From Acidovorax soli (lineage in GTDB: Bacteria > Pseudomonadota > Gammaproteobacteria > Burkholderiales > Burkholderiaceae_C): 64,000 nt of DNA. A program made the translations under genes and the position numbers. Below the pieces are notes generated by a model. The model was given only the letters and a program-made list of their open reading frames with translations, made no database searches and had not been told where the DNA came from. The stretch spans positions 93,877 through 157,876 of the forward strand of contig NZ_FNQJ01000006.1 of the NCBI RefSeq assembly GCF_900107605.1, read 5' to 3'. Positions 30,213 to 38,283 of the stretch are shown here, piece by piece (the stretch's first letter is position 1; each line of letters opens with the position of its first letter).

Positions 30213-32468
30213 TCAGGGTGCGCTGACGGGAGCGGGTTCGTACGACGCGGGCGTGGGTGCGGGCGGTGTGGCTTCGGGGCGCAGCGCGGGCAGTACCGGG
30301 GCCGCCGAGACCGAGCCCATCACGGCGCTGGGCGCGGGTTGCGCGACCTGCTGCAGCGCACGGATGGCTTCGTAGCGGTCGAGCATCAGCGCATCGCTGG
30401 CGGCGGCATCGCGCACTACCACGGGGCGCAAAAACACCATCAGGTTGGTCTTCTTGCGCGAGCGGTTCTCGCTGCGGAACAGATTGCCCAGCACGGGGAT
30501 GTCCCCCATCAACGGCACCTTGTCCTCGGCCTGCTGGTAGCTGTCTTCCAGCAGGCCGCCGAGCACGATGATGCTGCCGTCCTCGACCAGCACGTTCGAT
30601 TCGATGGAGCGCTTGCTGGTGGTGGGGCCGTTCACGTCCTTGAGGGTGTTGCCGTCGATTTTGGAGACCTCCTGGTAGATGGCCATCTTGACGGTGCCGT
30701 TCTCGTTGATCTGGGGGCGCACGCGCAGCATCAGACCCACGTCCTTGCGCTCCACGGTGGTGAAGGGATTGACCGAGTTGTTGCCGGTGGTGTTGGCGTA
30801 CGAGCCCGTGACGAAGGGCACGTTGTTGCCGATGACGATGCGGGCCTCTTCGTTGTCCAGCGTCATCAGGTTGGGGGTGGAGAGCACATTGGCATCGCCG
30901 CTGTTTTGCAAGAAGTTGGCCAGCGCGCCCAGGTAGTACTGGCCGTTGACGCGCGGCGCCAGTGCAATGTTCAGGCCCCCGCCCAGCGATGCCAGGGCCG
31001 TGGCGCTGCCGGTGGCAATGCCGGCGGCCAGGCCCAGGATGTTGCCGCCCGACACCGCCGAGTTGGTGCCGATGGCGCCCACCACGCCGTCGCCCTTGCT
31101 GCCCAGCACGCTCTGCCACTGGATGCCGAACTCGGCCAGCTTGCTGGCCGTGACTTCCACGATCAGGCTTTCCACCAGCACCTGCGCGCGGCGGCCGTCG
31201 AGCTTGTCGATCACGGCGCGCAGCTGCCGGTACTGGGGCTCGGGCGCGGTGATGATGAGCGAGTTGGTCGTGGGGTCGGCCTGGATCTGCCCGCCGGTGG
31301 AGGGCTGGTTGCCGCTGGCGCTGCTGCTGGAGCCCGCGCCCGCACCCATGCCCAGGCCGCCGCCGCCGCTGCCGCTGCCGGCGCCCAGCCCGGCGCTGTT
31401 GCCGGCGCTGCTGGTGCCGGCCGTGCCGGAGGACGCCACCGTGGTGGACAGGCCGCTCGTTCCCGCAGAGCCCGACGACACGGCGTTGCCGCCCCCCGTG
31501 GCCGAGATGGCTGCGCGCAGCGTGGTCGCCAGCTTGGTGGCATCGGCATTCTTGAGGTAGACCACATGGATGTTGCCGCTGGCCGCGCTGCTGCCGGGCA
31601 CGGGCGGCTGGTCGAGCTTGTCCACCAGCGCGCGCACCTGGGCCACGCGGGCCGGGTTGGCGGCGCGCAGGATCAGCGAGTTGCTGCGCGCCTCGGGCAG
31701 CAGCGTGGTCTTGAACGAGGTGTCGGTCTGGCCCTGGGCCGCGGCCGGGCCGGCTGCGCCGCCACCATCGATGAGCCGTGCCACCAGCGGCGCCAGGTCG
31801 GCGGCCACGGCATTCTTGAGCGGGATCACCTCCACATCGCTGGCGTTCGAGACATCCATGGCCGCCACGATGCGCGCCAGGCGCTGCAGGTTGTCGGCGT
31901 AATCGGTGATCACCAGCGAGTTGTTGCCGGGGTTCACGTTGATGGTGTTGTTGGGGCTGATCAGCGGGCGCAGCACCGGCACCAGGTTGGCCGCGTTCTC
32001 ATAGTTGAGCTTGAAGATCTGCGTGACGATCTGTCCGCCGCCGGGTCCCGCCGCACCGCCCCGCGAAACGCTCACGCTGCCGCCCTGCAGCTTGGCATCG
32101 GCCTCGGGCACCACCTTGTACAGGCCGGCGGACTCGACCACCGTGAAGCCCTGCAGCCGCAGCGCCGCCAGAAATTGCTGGAAAGCGGCCGCAGGCGTCA
32201 CGGCCCGCTCGGTGATCAGCGTGAGCTGGCCTTTCACGCGCGGGTCCACCACCACGTTGCGGCCGGTGATGGTGGCCATGGTGCGGGCCACGGCCTCGAT
32301 CTCGGCGTTGGCGAAGTTCAGCGTGACGGGCTCGCCCGGGCGCACGCTGCTGGTGCCGGTTCCTATCGCCGTTTGGGCATGAACTGGACCGCTTGTGCAT
32401 ACCAAAAAAGCGCATGCAGCTATTGTGTTGATAGCAAATTGCAGTCGGGGTGAAAGATTGGAAGTCAT
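30213..32468 (-). CDS. gspD: Type II secretion outer-membrane secretin GspD
   Basis: Forms the outer-membrane channel. With the start at 32468 it has 751 residues: a signal peptide (about residues 1-31, ending GPVHA-Q), N0-N3 domains (VTLNFANAEIEAVARTMA and on), a Gly/Ser-rich loop in N3 and the secretin beta-barrel (VPLMGDIPVLGNLFRS). An ATG at 32504 would overlap gspN, so 32468, 5 bases after the gspN stop, is preferred. The DNA encoding the hydrophobic part of the signal peptide matches the R1 repeat in reverse. No lipoprotein pilotin gene is seen. Confidence 0.96.
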   Translation of the reverse strand: MTSNLSPRLQFAINTIAACAFLVCTSGPVHAQTAIGTGTSSVRPGEPVTLNFANAEIEAVARTMATITGRNVVVDPRVKGQLTLITERAVTPAAAFQQFLAALRLQGFTVVESAGLYKVVPEADAKLQGGSVSVSRGGAAGPGGGQIVTQIFKLNYENAANLVPVLRPLISPNNTINVNPGNNSLVITDYADNLQRLARIVAAMDVSNASDVEVIPLKNAVAADLAPLVARLIDGGGAAGPAAAQGQTDTSFKTTLLPEARSNSLILRAANPARVAQVRALVDKLDQPPVPGSSAASGNIHVVYLKNADATKLATTLRAAISATGGGNAVSSGSAGTSGLSTTVASSGTAGTSSAGNSAGLGAGSGSGGGGLGMGAGAGSSSSASGNQPSTGGQIQADPTTNSLIITAPEPQYRQLRAVIDKLDGRRAQVLVESLIVEVTASKLAEFGIQWQSVLGSKGDGVVGAIGTNSAVSGGNILGLAAGIATGSATALASLGGGLNIALAPRVNGQYYLGALANFLQNSGDANVLSTPNLMTLDNEEARIVIGNNVPFVTGSYANTTGNNSVNPFTTVERKDVGLMLRVRPQINENGTVKMAIYQEVSKIDGNTLKDVNGPTTSKRSIESNVLVEDGSIIVLGGLLEDSYQQAEDKVPLMGDIPVLGNLFRSENRSRKKTNLMVFLRPVVVRDAAASDALMLDRYEAIRALQQVAQPAPSAVMGSVSAAPVLPALRPEATPPAPTPASYEPAPVSAP
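32402..32435 (-). repeat. R1 repeat core inside the gspD signal-peptide region
   Basis: Read on the - strand this is GCTATCAACACAATAGCTGC followed by ATGCGCTTTTTTGG, a close match to the first half of the intergenic R1 copy at 40247 (GCTATCAAAATTGATAGCTG then CTAGCGCTTATTGG). It is in frame and encodes the signal-peptide residues NTIAACAFLV region. Confidence 0.6.
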
Positions 32469-32472
32469 AGCG

Positions 32473-33300
32473 TCAACCCACGGTGATGATGGAGCGCGCG
32501 CCATTGCGCCGTCCGATGATGTTCAGAAGATTGGCCAGGGCCGCCTCGCGCTCGGGCGTGGCGCTGGCCTCGCCGGTAAAGCGCAGGCGCTGGCCCACCC
32601 ATTGGCCGCTGCCGTTCAGCTGCAGGTCGCCATCGAGTGTGTTCAGGGTGAGCGTGGGCACTTCGCCGCCCTGCAGCACGAGCCGGTAGCTGCCCATGGG
32701 GCGCAGGGTGGACAGGCGCGAGGACATGGCCCGCGCGTCCAGTTGCGCCGTGCCCGCCAGTACCAGGCGGCCTGCGGTCCACAGGGCTTCGAGGCCCCGG
32801 GTCTGCAGGGCCAGCTGGCCCTGGGGTTGCAGGGTGTTCCAGGGCGTTCCCAGGCCGGTCAGCAGGCCGGCGGGGAACTGGCTCTGGCCATCGGCGATGG
32901 CCAGGCGCGCGCCGCCCCAGCGCGCGTCCACGCGGGCCTGCAGGGGCGCAGCCATGCAGCAGGCGGCGTGCACCTGGGCGCGCAGGCCGGTCCAGCGGGG
33001 GCGCAAGCGCCACTCCAGGCGCCCGGGCAGGGCGGTGCGGTCCTGGCTGGCGCCGCCGCCGGTCAGGACCAGCTGGGCCGACCCGGTCCACACGGTGCCG
33101 CGCGCCTGGGCCAGCAGCACTTGCCCCTGGCTGGCGCGGTCCACCGCCCCGGCCAGCCACTGCGCCGGCGCAAAAACCACCAATGCCGGCAGCACACCCG
33201 CGAGCACGCCGGCCGTAGCCCAACCCCAGGGCGCGCGCGGGGCTGCGTCGGCGGTGCGCCGGGGCCGGGAGCGCTGGGGAAGGGACACGTTGCGGAACAC
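32473..33300 (-). CDS. gspN: Type II secretion system protein N
   Basis: A 275-residue inner-membrane-anchored periplasmic protein. A basic N-terminus (residues 1-20) is followed by one membrane segment (about 27-46, TAGVLAGVLPALVVFAPAQW). The rest is beta-rich and typical of GspN, with repeated LQPQGQLALQTRGL and LNTLDGDLQLNGSGQW strands. Its role in secretion is not well defined. The N-terminal basic region gives a plausible start at 33300. It lies between gspM and gspD, the usual order in Burkholderiales. Confidence 0.88.
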   Translation of the reverse strand: MFRNVSLPQRSRPRRTADAAPRAPWGWATAGVLAGVLPALVVFAPAQWLAGAVDRASQGQVLLAQARGTVWTGSAQLVLTGGGASQDRTALPGRLEWRLRPRWTGLRAQVHAACCMAAPLQARVDARWGGARLAIADGQSQFPAGLLTGLGTPWNTLQPQGQLALQTRGLEALWTAGRLVLAGTAQLDARAMSSRLSTLRPMGSYRLVLQGGEVPTLTLNTLDGDLQLNGSGQWVGQRLRFTGEASATPEREAALANLLNIIGRRNGARSIITVG

Positions 33301-33315
33301 GGAAGTGGCAACCGG

Positions 33316-33858
33316 TCAGCGGGCTGGCAGGAGCAGCACCAGGCTGCCATCCCAGCGCGGTGCGGCTGCAGCGGGCCCATTGCCGAGGGGGGTGGGGGCC
33401 GCAGGGCTGGCTGCTGGCGCGCTGCGTGCGAGGCGGGCCTCGACCGGCACCGCCAGCGCATTGCTGCGCGCCTGGGCCAGCCATGGGGCCAGGGCGTCGG
33501 CGGGCGCACCCTTGAGCGTGATGGTGGCGCGGTCGCCCGCCAGCGTGAGCTGGGCCGTGGCGCCCAGGCGCTCGGTCAGCGTGCCGCGCAGGCTGGCCAC
33601 GGCATCGCCGGGGGCGCTGCGGGGTGCGGCCTGCAGTTGCAGGGCTTCGGCCTGCAGGCTTTGCATGCGCTGCAGCTGGGCATCCAGGGCCGCATGGCGC
33701 GCGGGGGCCGTGCGCAGCGTGGCCAGGGCTGGCGCCAGGGCCACCCACCACAGCAGCGCCAGGGCCACCACGGCGCCCGCGGCCAGCAGCAGGTTCTGCT
33801 CGCGCGGGGCCAGGGCCTTCCAGCGGTCTTGTACGACGGTGTGGAGGGGGGTGTTCAT
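33316..33858 (-). CDS. gspM: Type II secretion system protein M
   Basis: A 180-residue bitopic protein that binds GspL at the inner-membrane platform. A short cytoplasmic tail (MNTPLHTVVQDRWKALAPRE) is followed by one membrane segment (about residues 23-45) and a periplasmic ferredoxin-like domain. The ATG at 33858 overlaps the gspL stop by 4 bases, which supports this start over a much longer upstream frame that runs antisense-like through gspL. Confidence 0.92.
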   Translation of the reverse strand: MNTPLHTVVQDRWKALAPREQNLLLAAGAVVALALLWWVALAPALATLRTAPARHAALDAQLQRMQSLQAEALQLQAAPRSAPGDAVASLRGTLTERLGATAQLTLAGDRATITLKGAPADALAPWLAQARSNALAVPVEARLARSAPAASPAAPTPLGNGPAAAAPRWDGSLVLLLPAR

Positions 33859-35117
33859 GGTGTGGTCTCCGGGCGCAGCAACAGGCTGCCGTCGTCCAGG
33901 CGGGCACTGTAGCCTGCCGCTTGCAGCCGGGTGGCCAGGGCCGCCTGCTCTTCGGCCGTCAGCGTCACGCCGCGCAGGCGCAGCTCGCCCGCGGTGTATT
34001 CGAGTGCATTGGGCAGCTGGCCTGCGGGCAGGGCAGCGCCTGCCGCCGCGAGCAGGGGCTCCAGGTCGCGCGGCGACACGCTGCCGGCGGCCTGGCGCAG
34101 CGTGGCCAGTTCGCGTTCCATCTGCACGGGGGCATCGACCACCACCTGCACCTTGGGAAAGGTCTGGGTGAGCGCATTGCGCACACCCGCCTGCTTGGCG
34201 GCGAGCGCACCGCGCTCCTGCCAGGCCCATGCGTTCAGGCCCACCAGATGGGCGGCGGCCAGCAGGCCTGCGCCCCAGCGTGCCGCGCGCCACTGCGGTG
34301 CATGCAGAAAGGCGCTGGCGGCGCTGCCAGCCTTGCGCAGGGCACGGGTGCGCCCGGTGCTGGCCAGGTCGAACTGCGCCAGGTCCCAGTCGCTGCGCGC
34401 CGCATCGAGTGCGCGCTGGCTGGTGGTGTGCAGCACCACCGACCGGCCCAGCGTGCGCTCGGCCAGTGTCGCCACGGCGGGCTCGGCGCGCACCGGCGCC
34501 ATCGCTTCGTCGGGGTCTCCGGGACGGGGGGCCGGGCCGATCAGACCCAATGCCGCAGCGGACAGGGGCAGCACGGCCACGCCCTGATCGGGTCCGTGGC
34601 CGTAAACCACAAGCTGGGCATCCTCGGGGCTGCCCAGCGCAAACAGCTCGGGCCCGCCGCTGGCGGTGGGGCCCGGTGCAAATTCGGGCACCACGCGTGC
34701 GACGCGCCGGCCTGCGGCCTCCAGTGTCTGCAGCGCTTCGCGCAGCCAGGCACGGTCGCACACGGCCACCCATACCGGCTCGCCAGCGCGGGCACCCGGT
34801 TGCAGGGCAAAGTGCAGCTGGGAAGGTTCGTCGAGCAGTTGGTCTTCCAGCAGGCCTTCGAGCACCGAGCGCAGGCGCGGTGTCTGCTGGCCCACCTCCA
34901 GCGGCACACCCTGGGGCAATTGCACGCGCTGCCACGACAGCGCCGCTGCCGGCACCACCGCCACCACCTCGCCGCCCGGCCGGGCAGGCTCGGGCAGCAG
35001 CGGCGCCGGGGCGCTGGCGTGGCGAAGTGCGGTGTGGCCGTCGGCGGTCAGCGTGTAGCTGTAGGCGGTGGCGGACCCGGAAGGTGCCTGGGGCAGGAAA
35101 AGGATCAGGGTGCTCAT
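33855..35117 (-). CDS. gspL: Type II secretion system protein L
   Basis: A 420-residue inner-membrane platform protein that recruits GspE. The N-terminal cytoplasmic part has the actin-like fold of the family (LILFLPQAP, VVAVVPAAALSWQRVQLP). One membrane segment lies near residues 284-301 (WGAGLLAAAHLVGLNAWAW), and the periplasmic C-terminus ends with a ferredoxin-like domain (LRLRGVTLTAEEQAALATRL). It is separated from gspK by 62 bases and overlaps gspM by 4. Confidence 0.93.
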   Translation of the reverse strand: MSTLILFLPQAPSGSATAYSYTLTADGHTALRHASAPAPLLPEPARPGGEVVAVVPAAALSWQRVQLPQGVPLEVGQQTPRLRSVLEGLLEDQLLDEPSQLHFALQPGARAGEPVWVAVCDRAWLREALQTLEAAGRRVARVVPEFAPGPTASGGPELFALGSPEDAQLVVYGHGPDQGVAVLPLSAAALGLIGPAPRPGDPDEAMAPVRAEPAVATLAERTLGRSVVLHTTSQRALDAARSDWDLAQFDLASTGRTRALRKAGSAASAFLHAPQWRAARWGAGLLAAAHLVGLNAWAWQERGALAAKQAGVRNALTQTFPKVQVVVDAPVQMERELATLRQAAGSVSPRDLEPLLAAAGAALPAGQLPNALEYTAGELRLRGVTLTAEEQAALATRLQAAGYSARLDDGSLLLRPETTP

Positions 35118-35179
35118 GGGCGGGATTTGCGGGCCATTTTAGGGGGCAGAGTTGACAGTGCTGCGTGCGGCAAGGCCGC

Positions 35180-36178
35180 TCAGCGCGCCGCAGCGGTCGC
35201 GCCTGCGCTGTCAAAAGCGCCGCGTTCGCGCCACAGCGTGGTGACGGTGGTGCCCTGGCGCATCACCAGCGAGCGTTCTTCCACCACGCTGGAGCCCAGG
35301 CGCAGGCGTCCGCGCACCTCGAAGTAGCGCGAGGCGATGGCATGGTCGTCGGCGTTCAGCGCAATGCTGGCGCCCAGCTGGTCGGAGGCATCGGTCAACG
35401 CCCGGAAATGGCGCGCCTGCCGGGCCTGCACCAGCTTTTGCGCGTCCGCCATGTCCAGCCCGTCGATCGCGGCCAACAGCACATCCACGTCGGCCGTGTT
35501 CAGGTTCACCGGGGTGCGCACCGGCAACAGCGTGACATGCGGCGCCAGCACGGCCAGTGTGGCGGGGGGCAGGCCCAGCCAGCCCAGCTGGGCCAGGGTC
35601 GGCGGCAGCAGGGGCGCGCTGCTGTTGGCGCCCTGGCTGGCCTTGGCTTCGCGCAGGCCCTGCACCAGCAGGCTCAGTTGCTGCGCAGGCAGGCCCAGGC
35701 GCTCGAACAGGCGAGAAAACTGGCGCAAGGCGCCTGCGTTGACCTTGTCGCCATCGATCAGGTTGCTCAGGTTCAGCCGCCCCTGCAGGTCGGTGATCTG
35801 GCCGGACAGAAAGGCGTCGGTGGTGTCGGTGCTGGCGTCGTCCACCTGGGTCATGTTGCGGTCGGCCGCCAGAAAGGTGGACAGGCGCGCCTCCTGCAGC
35901 GGCACGGCCCAGGGTTCGGCCAGGTGGTCGGCACCGCCGGTGATGCCGTCCTCGCGCAGGATCAGGCGCGACCAGTCGAGCGCGCCCACCAGAATCCAGG
36001 CCGACTGCAGCCGGGCGCGTTCGGCCGTTTCGACCTCGACCGCGCGCCACTGCTGCCACAGGGCGGCGGCGGCAAAGGTGGCCACCAGCGTCACCGTGAG
36101 CATGGCCGCCAGCAGGGCCGCACCGCGCTGGCGGGCCGGGCCTGCGGCGTTGTGCAAAGAGCCGGTGCGGTGCCTCAT
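35180..36178 (-). CDS. gspK: Type II secretion minor pseudopilin GspK
   Basis: Minor pseudopilin of 332 residues at the tip complex with GspI and GspJ. The prepilin site is QRG-AALLAAMLTVTLVATF near residue 19; the usual Glu at position 5 of the mature protein is missing, as is normal for GspK. A large alpha domain is inserted (about residues 90-250, including the helix-hairpin-helix-like VNLNTADVDVLLAAI). It overlaps gspJ by 4 bases. Confidence 0.95.
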   Translation of the reverse strand: MRHRTGSLHNAAGPARQRGAALLAAMLTVTLVATFAAAALWQQWRAVEVETAERARLQSAWILVGALDWSRLILREDGITGGADHLAEPWAVPLQEARLSTFLAADRNMTQVDDASTDTTDAFLSGQITDLQGRLNLSNLIDGDKVNAGALRQFSRLFERLGLPAQQLSLLVQGLREAKASQGANSSAPLLPPTLAQLGWLGLPPATLAVLAPHVTLLPVRTPVNLNTADVDVLLAAIDGLDMADAQKLVQARQARHFRALTDASDQLGASIALNADDHAIASRYFEVRGRLRLGSSVVEERSLVMRQGTTVTTLWRERGAFDSAGATAAAR

Positions 36179-36867
36179 GACTTGCCGCCGCCCAGCACCG
36201 GGTTGACCCAGTCGCGCGTGATCTGCCCTGCCAGAGCCTGGCCCGGGCTGATGGTGATCTGCAGGCGCACGCCATCGGGCAGCGCGGCGTTGGCCTCGCC
36301 GGGCGCGCTATTGCCGCTGGACTGCGGGTTCGACCAGGCGCCGCCGCGGTAAAAATAGATTTGCCAGTTGTCCAGGGGCAGCAGCACCACTTCCCTGCGC
36401 CGCTCGGCTTCGCCGGGGTTGCCGGCCCACTGGGCCGCCTGCTGCCAGGCCTGTTGCCAGTCGGCATGGGTGCGCACCGGGGGCGATTGCCAGCGCAGCC
36501 AGTGGCTGGCGCCCTGCACATCGCGCCGGGTCCAGGCCACCACCAGGGCGCCTTCGTCGGGCCGGGCGCTGCTGCGCCGCGTCATGCGCAGCACCTGGCC
36601 GTCCCAGTTCAGCGGCGTGGTGTAGGGCACGGACACGATGGCGTCCAGATCCGCGCCCCACTGCGCGAGCGCGGCCTGCACCACCAGCAGTTCATCGGCC
36701 CGCTGGCGTGTCGTCTCTTGCGCCCGCGCCATGCCGTCCAGCCCGCGCCACCCCAGGATGGCCATCAGCGCCATGATGGCAATGGCCACCAGCAGCTCGA
36801 TCAGGGTGAAGCCGTTGGGAGAGCGTGCGCGGCGCGCGCCCCAGTGCGTCATGCCAGCCATTCCCAT
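36175..36867 (-). CDS. gspJ: Type II secretion minor pseudopilin GspJ
   Basis: A 230-residue minor pseudopilin. The prepilin peptidase site NG-FTLIELLVAIAIMALMAI has the conserved Glu5. The ATG at 36867 follows the gspI stop after one base; ATGs at 36861 and 36852 would give shorter leaders and are equally possible, while a longer frame to 36933 overlaps gspI. It forms the tip complex with GspI and GspK. Confidence 0.93.
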   Translation of the reverse strand: MGMAGMTHWGARRARSPNGFTLIELLVAIAIMALMAILGWRGLDGMARAQETTRQRADELLVVQAALAQWGADLDAIVSVPYTTPLNWDGQVLRMTRRSSARPDEGALVVAWTRRDVQGASHWLRWQSPPVRTHADWQQAWQQAAQWAGNPGEAERRREVVLLPLDNWQIYFYRGGAWSNPQSSGNSAPGEANAALPDGVRLQITISPGQALAGQITRDWVNPVLGGGKS

Positions 36868-36868
36868 A

Positions 36869-37228
36869 TCAATATCTGCCCACGATGGTGGACAGGCGAA
36901 GCACGGAGTTTTCGCCATCGAACACCTGCGCATCCACGCGCCGGAAACTCGGGTTGGGCGTGGGCCGCACGATCACCGCCACATCGAAGCGCCGCCCCGC
37001 CTGCTCGCAGGGCTGGCTGCTGTCGCCCACCCCCGGCATCTGGCGCGACAGGCGGGCCTTGACCAGTTCGTTCTCGGCGCAGAGCTGGGCCAGCACGATG
37101 TCCGATTGCCGCAGGGCATTGCGCGTCAGCGCCGTGGTGGCCTGCAAGCCCGCCAGAAGGGCAATGGCCACAATGGCCAGCGCCACCAGCACCTCGACCA
37201 GGGTAAAGCCCTGTTCTGGCGTTTTCAT
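36869..37228 (-). CDS. gspI: Type II secretion minor pseudopilin GspI
   Basis: A 119-residue minor pseudopilin with a short leader MKTPEQG and mature start FTLVEVLVALAIVAIALLAG carrying Glu5. A short C-terminal domain contains CENELVKARL-type conserved sequence. The ATG at 37228 overlaps the gspH stop by 4 bases. Confidence 0.95.
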   Translation of the reverse strand: MKTPEQGFTLVEVLVALAIVAIALLAGLQATTALTRNALRQSDIVLAQLCAENELVKARLSRQMPGVGDSSQPCEQAGRRFDVAVIVRPTPNPSFRRVDAQVFDGENSVLRLSTIVGRY

Positions 37229-37740
37229 GGCAGTGGCTCCACCGCGAAAGGCCGCAGGCCGTCGGTGGCCACGCGCAGCGTGCGTTCGGGGTGGGCCTGG
37301 TGGGTCAGCAGCACCTGCTGCGGCCCGATCAGCGGCTCGGGCCCCAGTTGCAGGGTGGCGGGGCCGCGCACCGTGGTGCCGGCATCCAGCCACCGGGTGG
37401 GAAGCGTGCCGGCGGGCAGGCCCTCGAACCGGAAACCCTGCGCATCGGCGCGCCAGCGTACCGGCACGCCCGTGCCGCGCGACTGGGCCCGGCCAGATTC
37501 CAGCAGGGCCGCCAGCCGTGCCGCTTCGCGCTCCAGCTGCGTCTGCCCGCCGTCGCGCAGCGCCAGGCTGACGCCCGCCGTGGCCAGTGCCATGATGCTG
37601 ATGACCACCAGCAATTCCAGCAGGGTAAAGCCCCCCTGAGCCGCTGCGCGGCTCGCGCTGCGCGCGGGAAGGGGGACGGCGCCAGTGGCCTGGCAAAGCC
37701 AGTTCCACGGCGTCCCTGGCCGGGGGCGCGCCGGTTTCAT
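37225..37740 (-). CDS. gspH: Type II secretion minor pseudopilin GspH, with repeat-derived leader
   Basis: A 171-residue minor pseudopilin. The cleavage site is GG-FTLLELLVVISIMALATAG with Glu5 intact. From the ATG at 37740 the leader is 37 residues long, whereas prepilin leaders are usually 6-20. Between this ATG and the cleavage site there is no in-frame ATG, GTG or TTG, so the long leader is hard to avoid. Nearly all of it is encoded by R2 repeat copy C. Other ATGs further upstream (37824, 37830) overlap gspG. It lies 31 bases after the gspG stop. Confidence 0.88.
   Translation of the reverse strand: MKPARPRPGTPWNWLCQATGAVPLPARSASRAAAQGGFTLLELLVVISIMALATAGVSLALRDGGQTQLEREAARLAALLESGRAQSRGTGVPVRWRADAQGFRFEGLPAGTLPTRWLDAGTTVRGPATLQLGPEPLIGPQQVLLTHQAHPERTLRVATDGLRPFAVEPLP
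37630..37720 (+). repeat. R2 repeat, copy C, overlapping the gspH start region
   Basis: GCCCCCCTGAGCCGCTGCGC with its GAGCCGC-TGC-GCGGCTC hairpin, then GGGAAGGGGGACGGC and GGCGTCCCTGGCC: the same order of blocks as copies A and B. It covers the gspH prepilin leader codons and ends at the first conserved pilin residues. Confidence 0.65.
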
Positions 37741-37771
37741 GGGCCTGGGATGCGTGGAGAAAGAAGACCGG

Positions 37772-38236
37772 TCACTGCCAGCTGCCGATATCCGCGTTCT
37801 TGCCCTCGCCGCCCGACTGACCATCGGCACCGAACGACATCACGTCGATCTCGCCCTTGATGCCGGGGTTCAGGTACTGGTAAGGGCGGCCCCAGGGGTC
37901 GTTGGGCAGCTTTTCGAGGTAGGGTTTCCAGTTGCCGGGGATGGGGGCGGCCGTGGGCTTGGCGACCAGCGCCTGCAGGCCCTGTTCGGCCGTGGGGTAG
38001 CGCTGGTTGTCCAGGCGGTACAGCTTGAGCGCCTGCATCACATTGGTGACGTCGGTGCGGGCGGCGGTGCTGCGCGCATCGTCGGCGCGGTCGAGCACGT
38101 TGGGCACGATCAGCGCGGCCAGCACGCCGATGATGACCAGCACCACCATCAGCTCGATCAGGGTGAAGCCCCGCGCAAGGTGCGTGGCCAGGCGGCTGCG
38201 GGCGGGGCGCAGGGGGAGGGTGGAGGATTTGTTCAC
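37772..38236 (-). CDS. gspG: Type II secretion major pseudopilin GspG
   Basis: Main subunit of the pseudopilus. The mature start RG-FTLIELMVVLVIIGVLAA has Glu5, and the C-terminal region NDPWGRPYQYLNPG and DVMSFGADGQSGG is the calcium-binding family signature. The start is taken as GTG at 38236 (VNKSSTLPLRPA), giving 154 residues and a leader of about 26; an ATG at 38437 lies inside the divergent gspC and is rejected. It begins the - strand gsp operon. Confidence 0.94.
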   Translation of the reverse strand: MNKSSTLPLRPARSRLATHLARGFTLIELMVVLVIIGVLAALIVPNVLDRADDARSTAARTDVTNVMQALKLYRLDNQRYPTAEQGLQALVAKPTAAPIPGNWKPYLEKLPNDPWGRPYQYLNPGIKGEIDVMSFGADGQSGGEGKNADIGSWQ

Positions 38237-38271
38237 TGCAGGCGGTCTCGGGAGGGTCGGATCGCGTGAAT

Positions 38272-38277
38272 CATAAT
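38272..38277 (+). promoter_or_regulatory. Candidate -10 element (CATAAT) just before gspC
   Basis: CATAAT ends 6 bases before the gspC ATG, in the 47-base gap between divergent gspG and gspC. No Shine-Dalgarno is visible between them, so gspC could be leaderless. The -35 region is weak. Confidence 0.35.
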
Positions 38278-38283
38278 CCCCGC

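Noticed and set aside
28716..32453. A 1245-codon open frame on the + strand opposite gspD and gspE
   Set aside because: It is antisense to two clear secretion genes, has shadow-type composition and no recognisable motifs.
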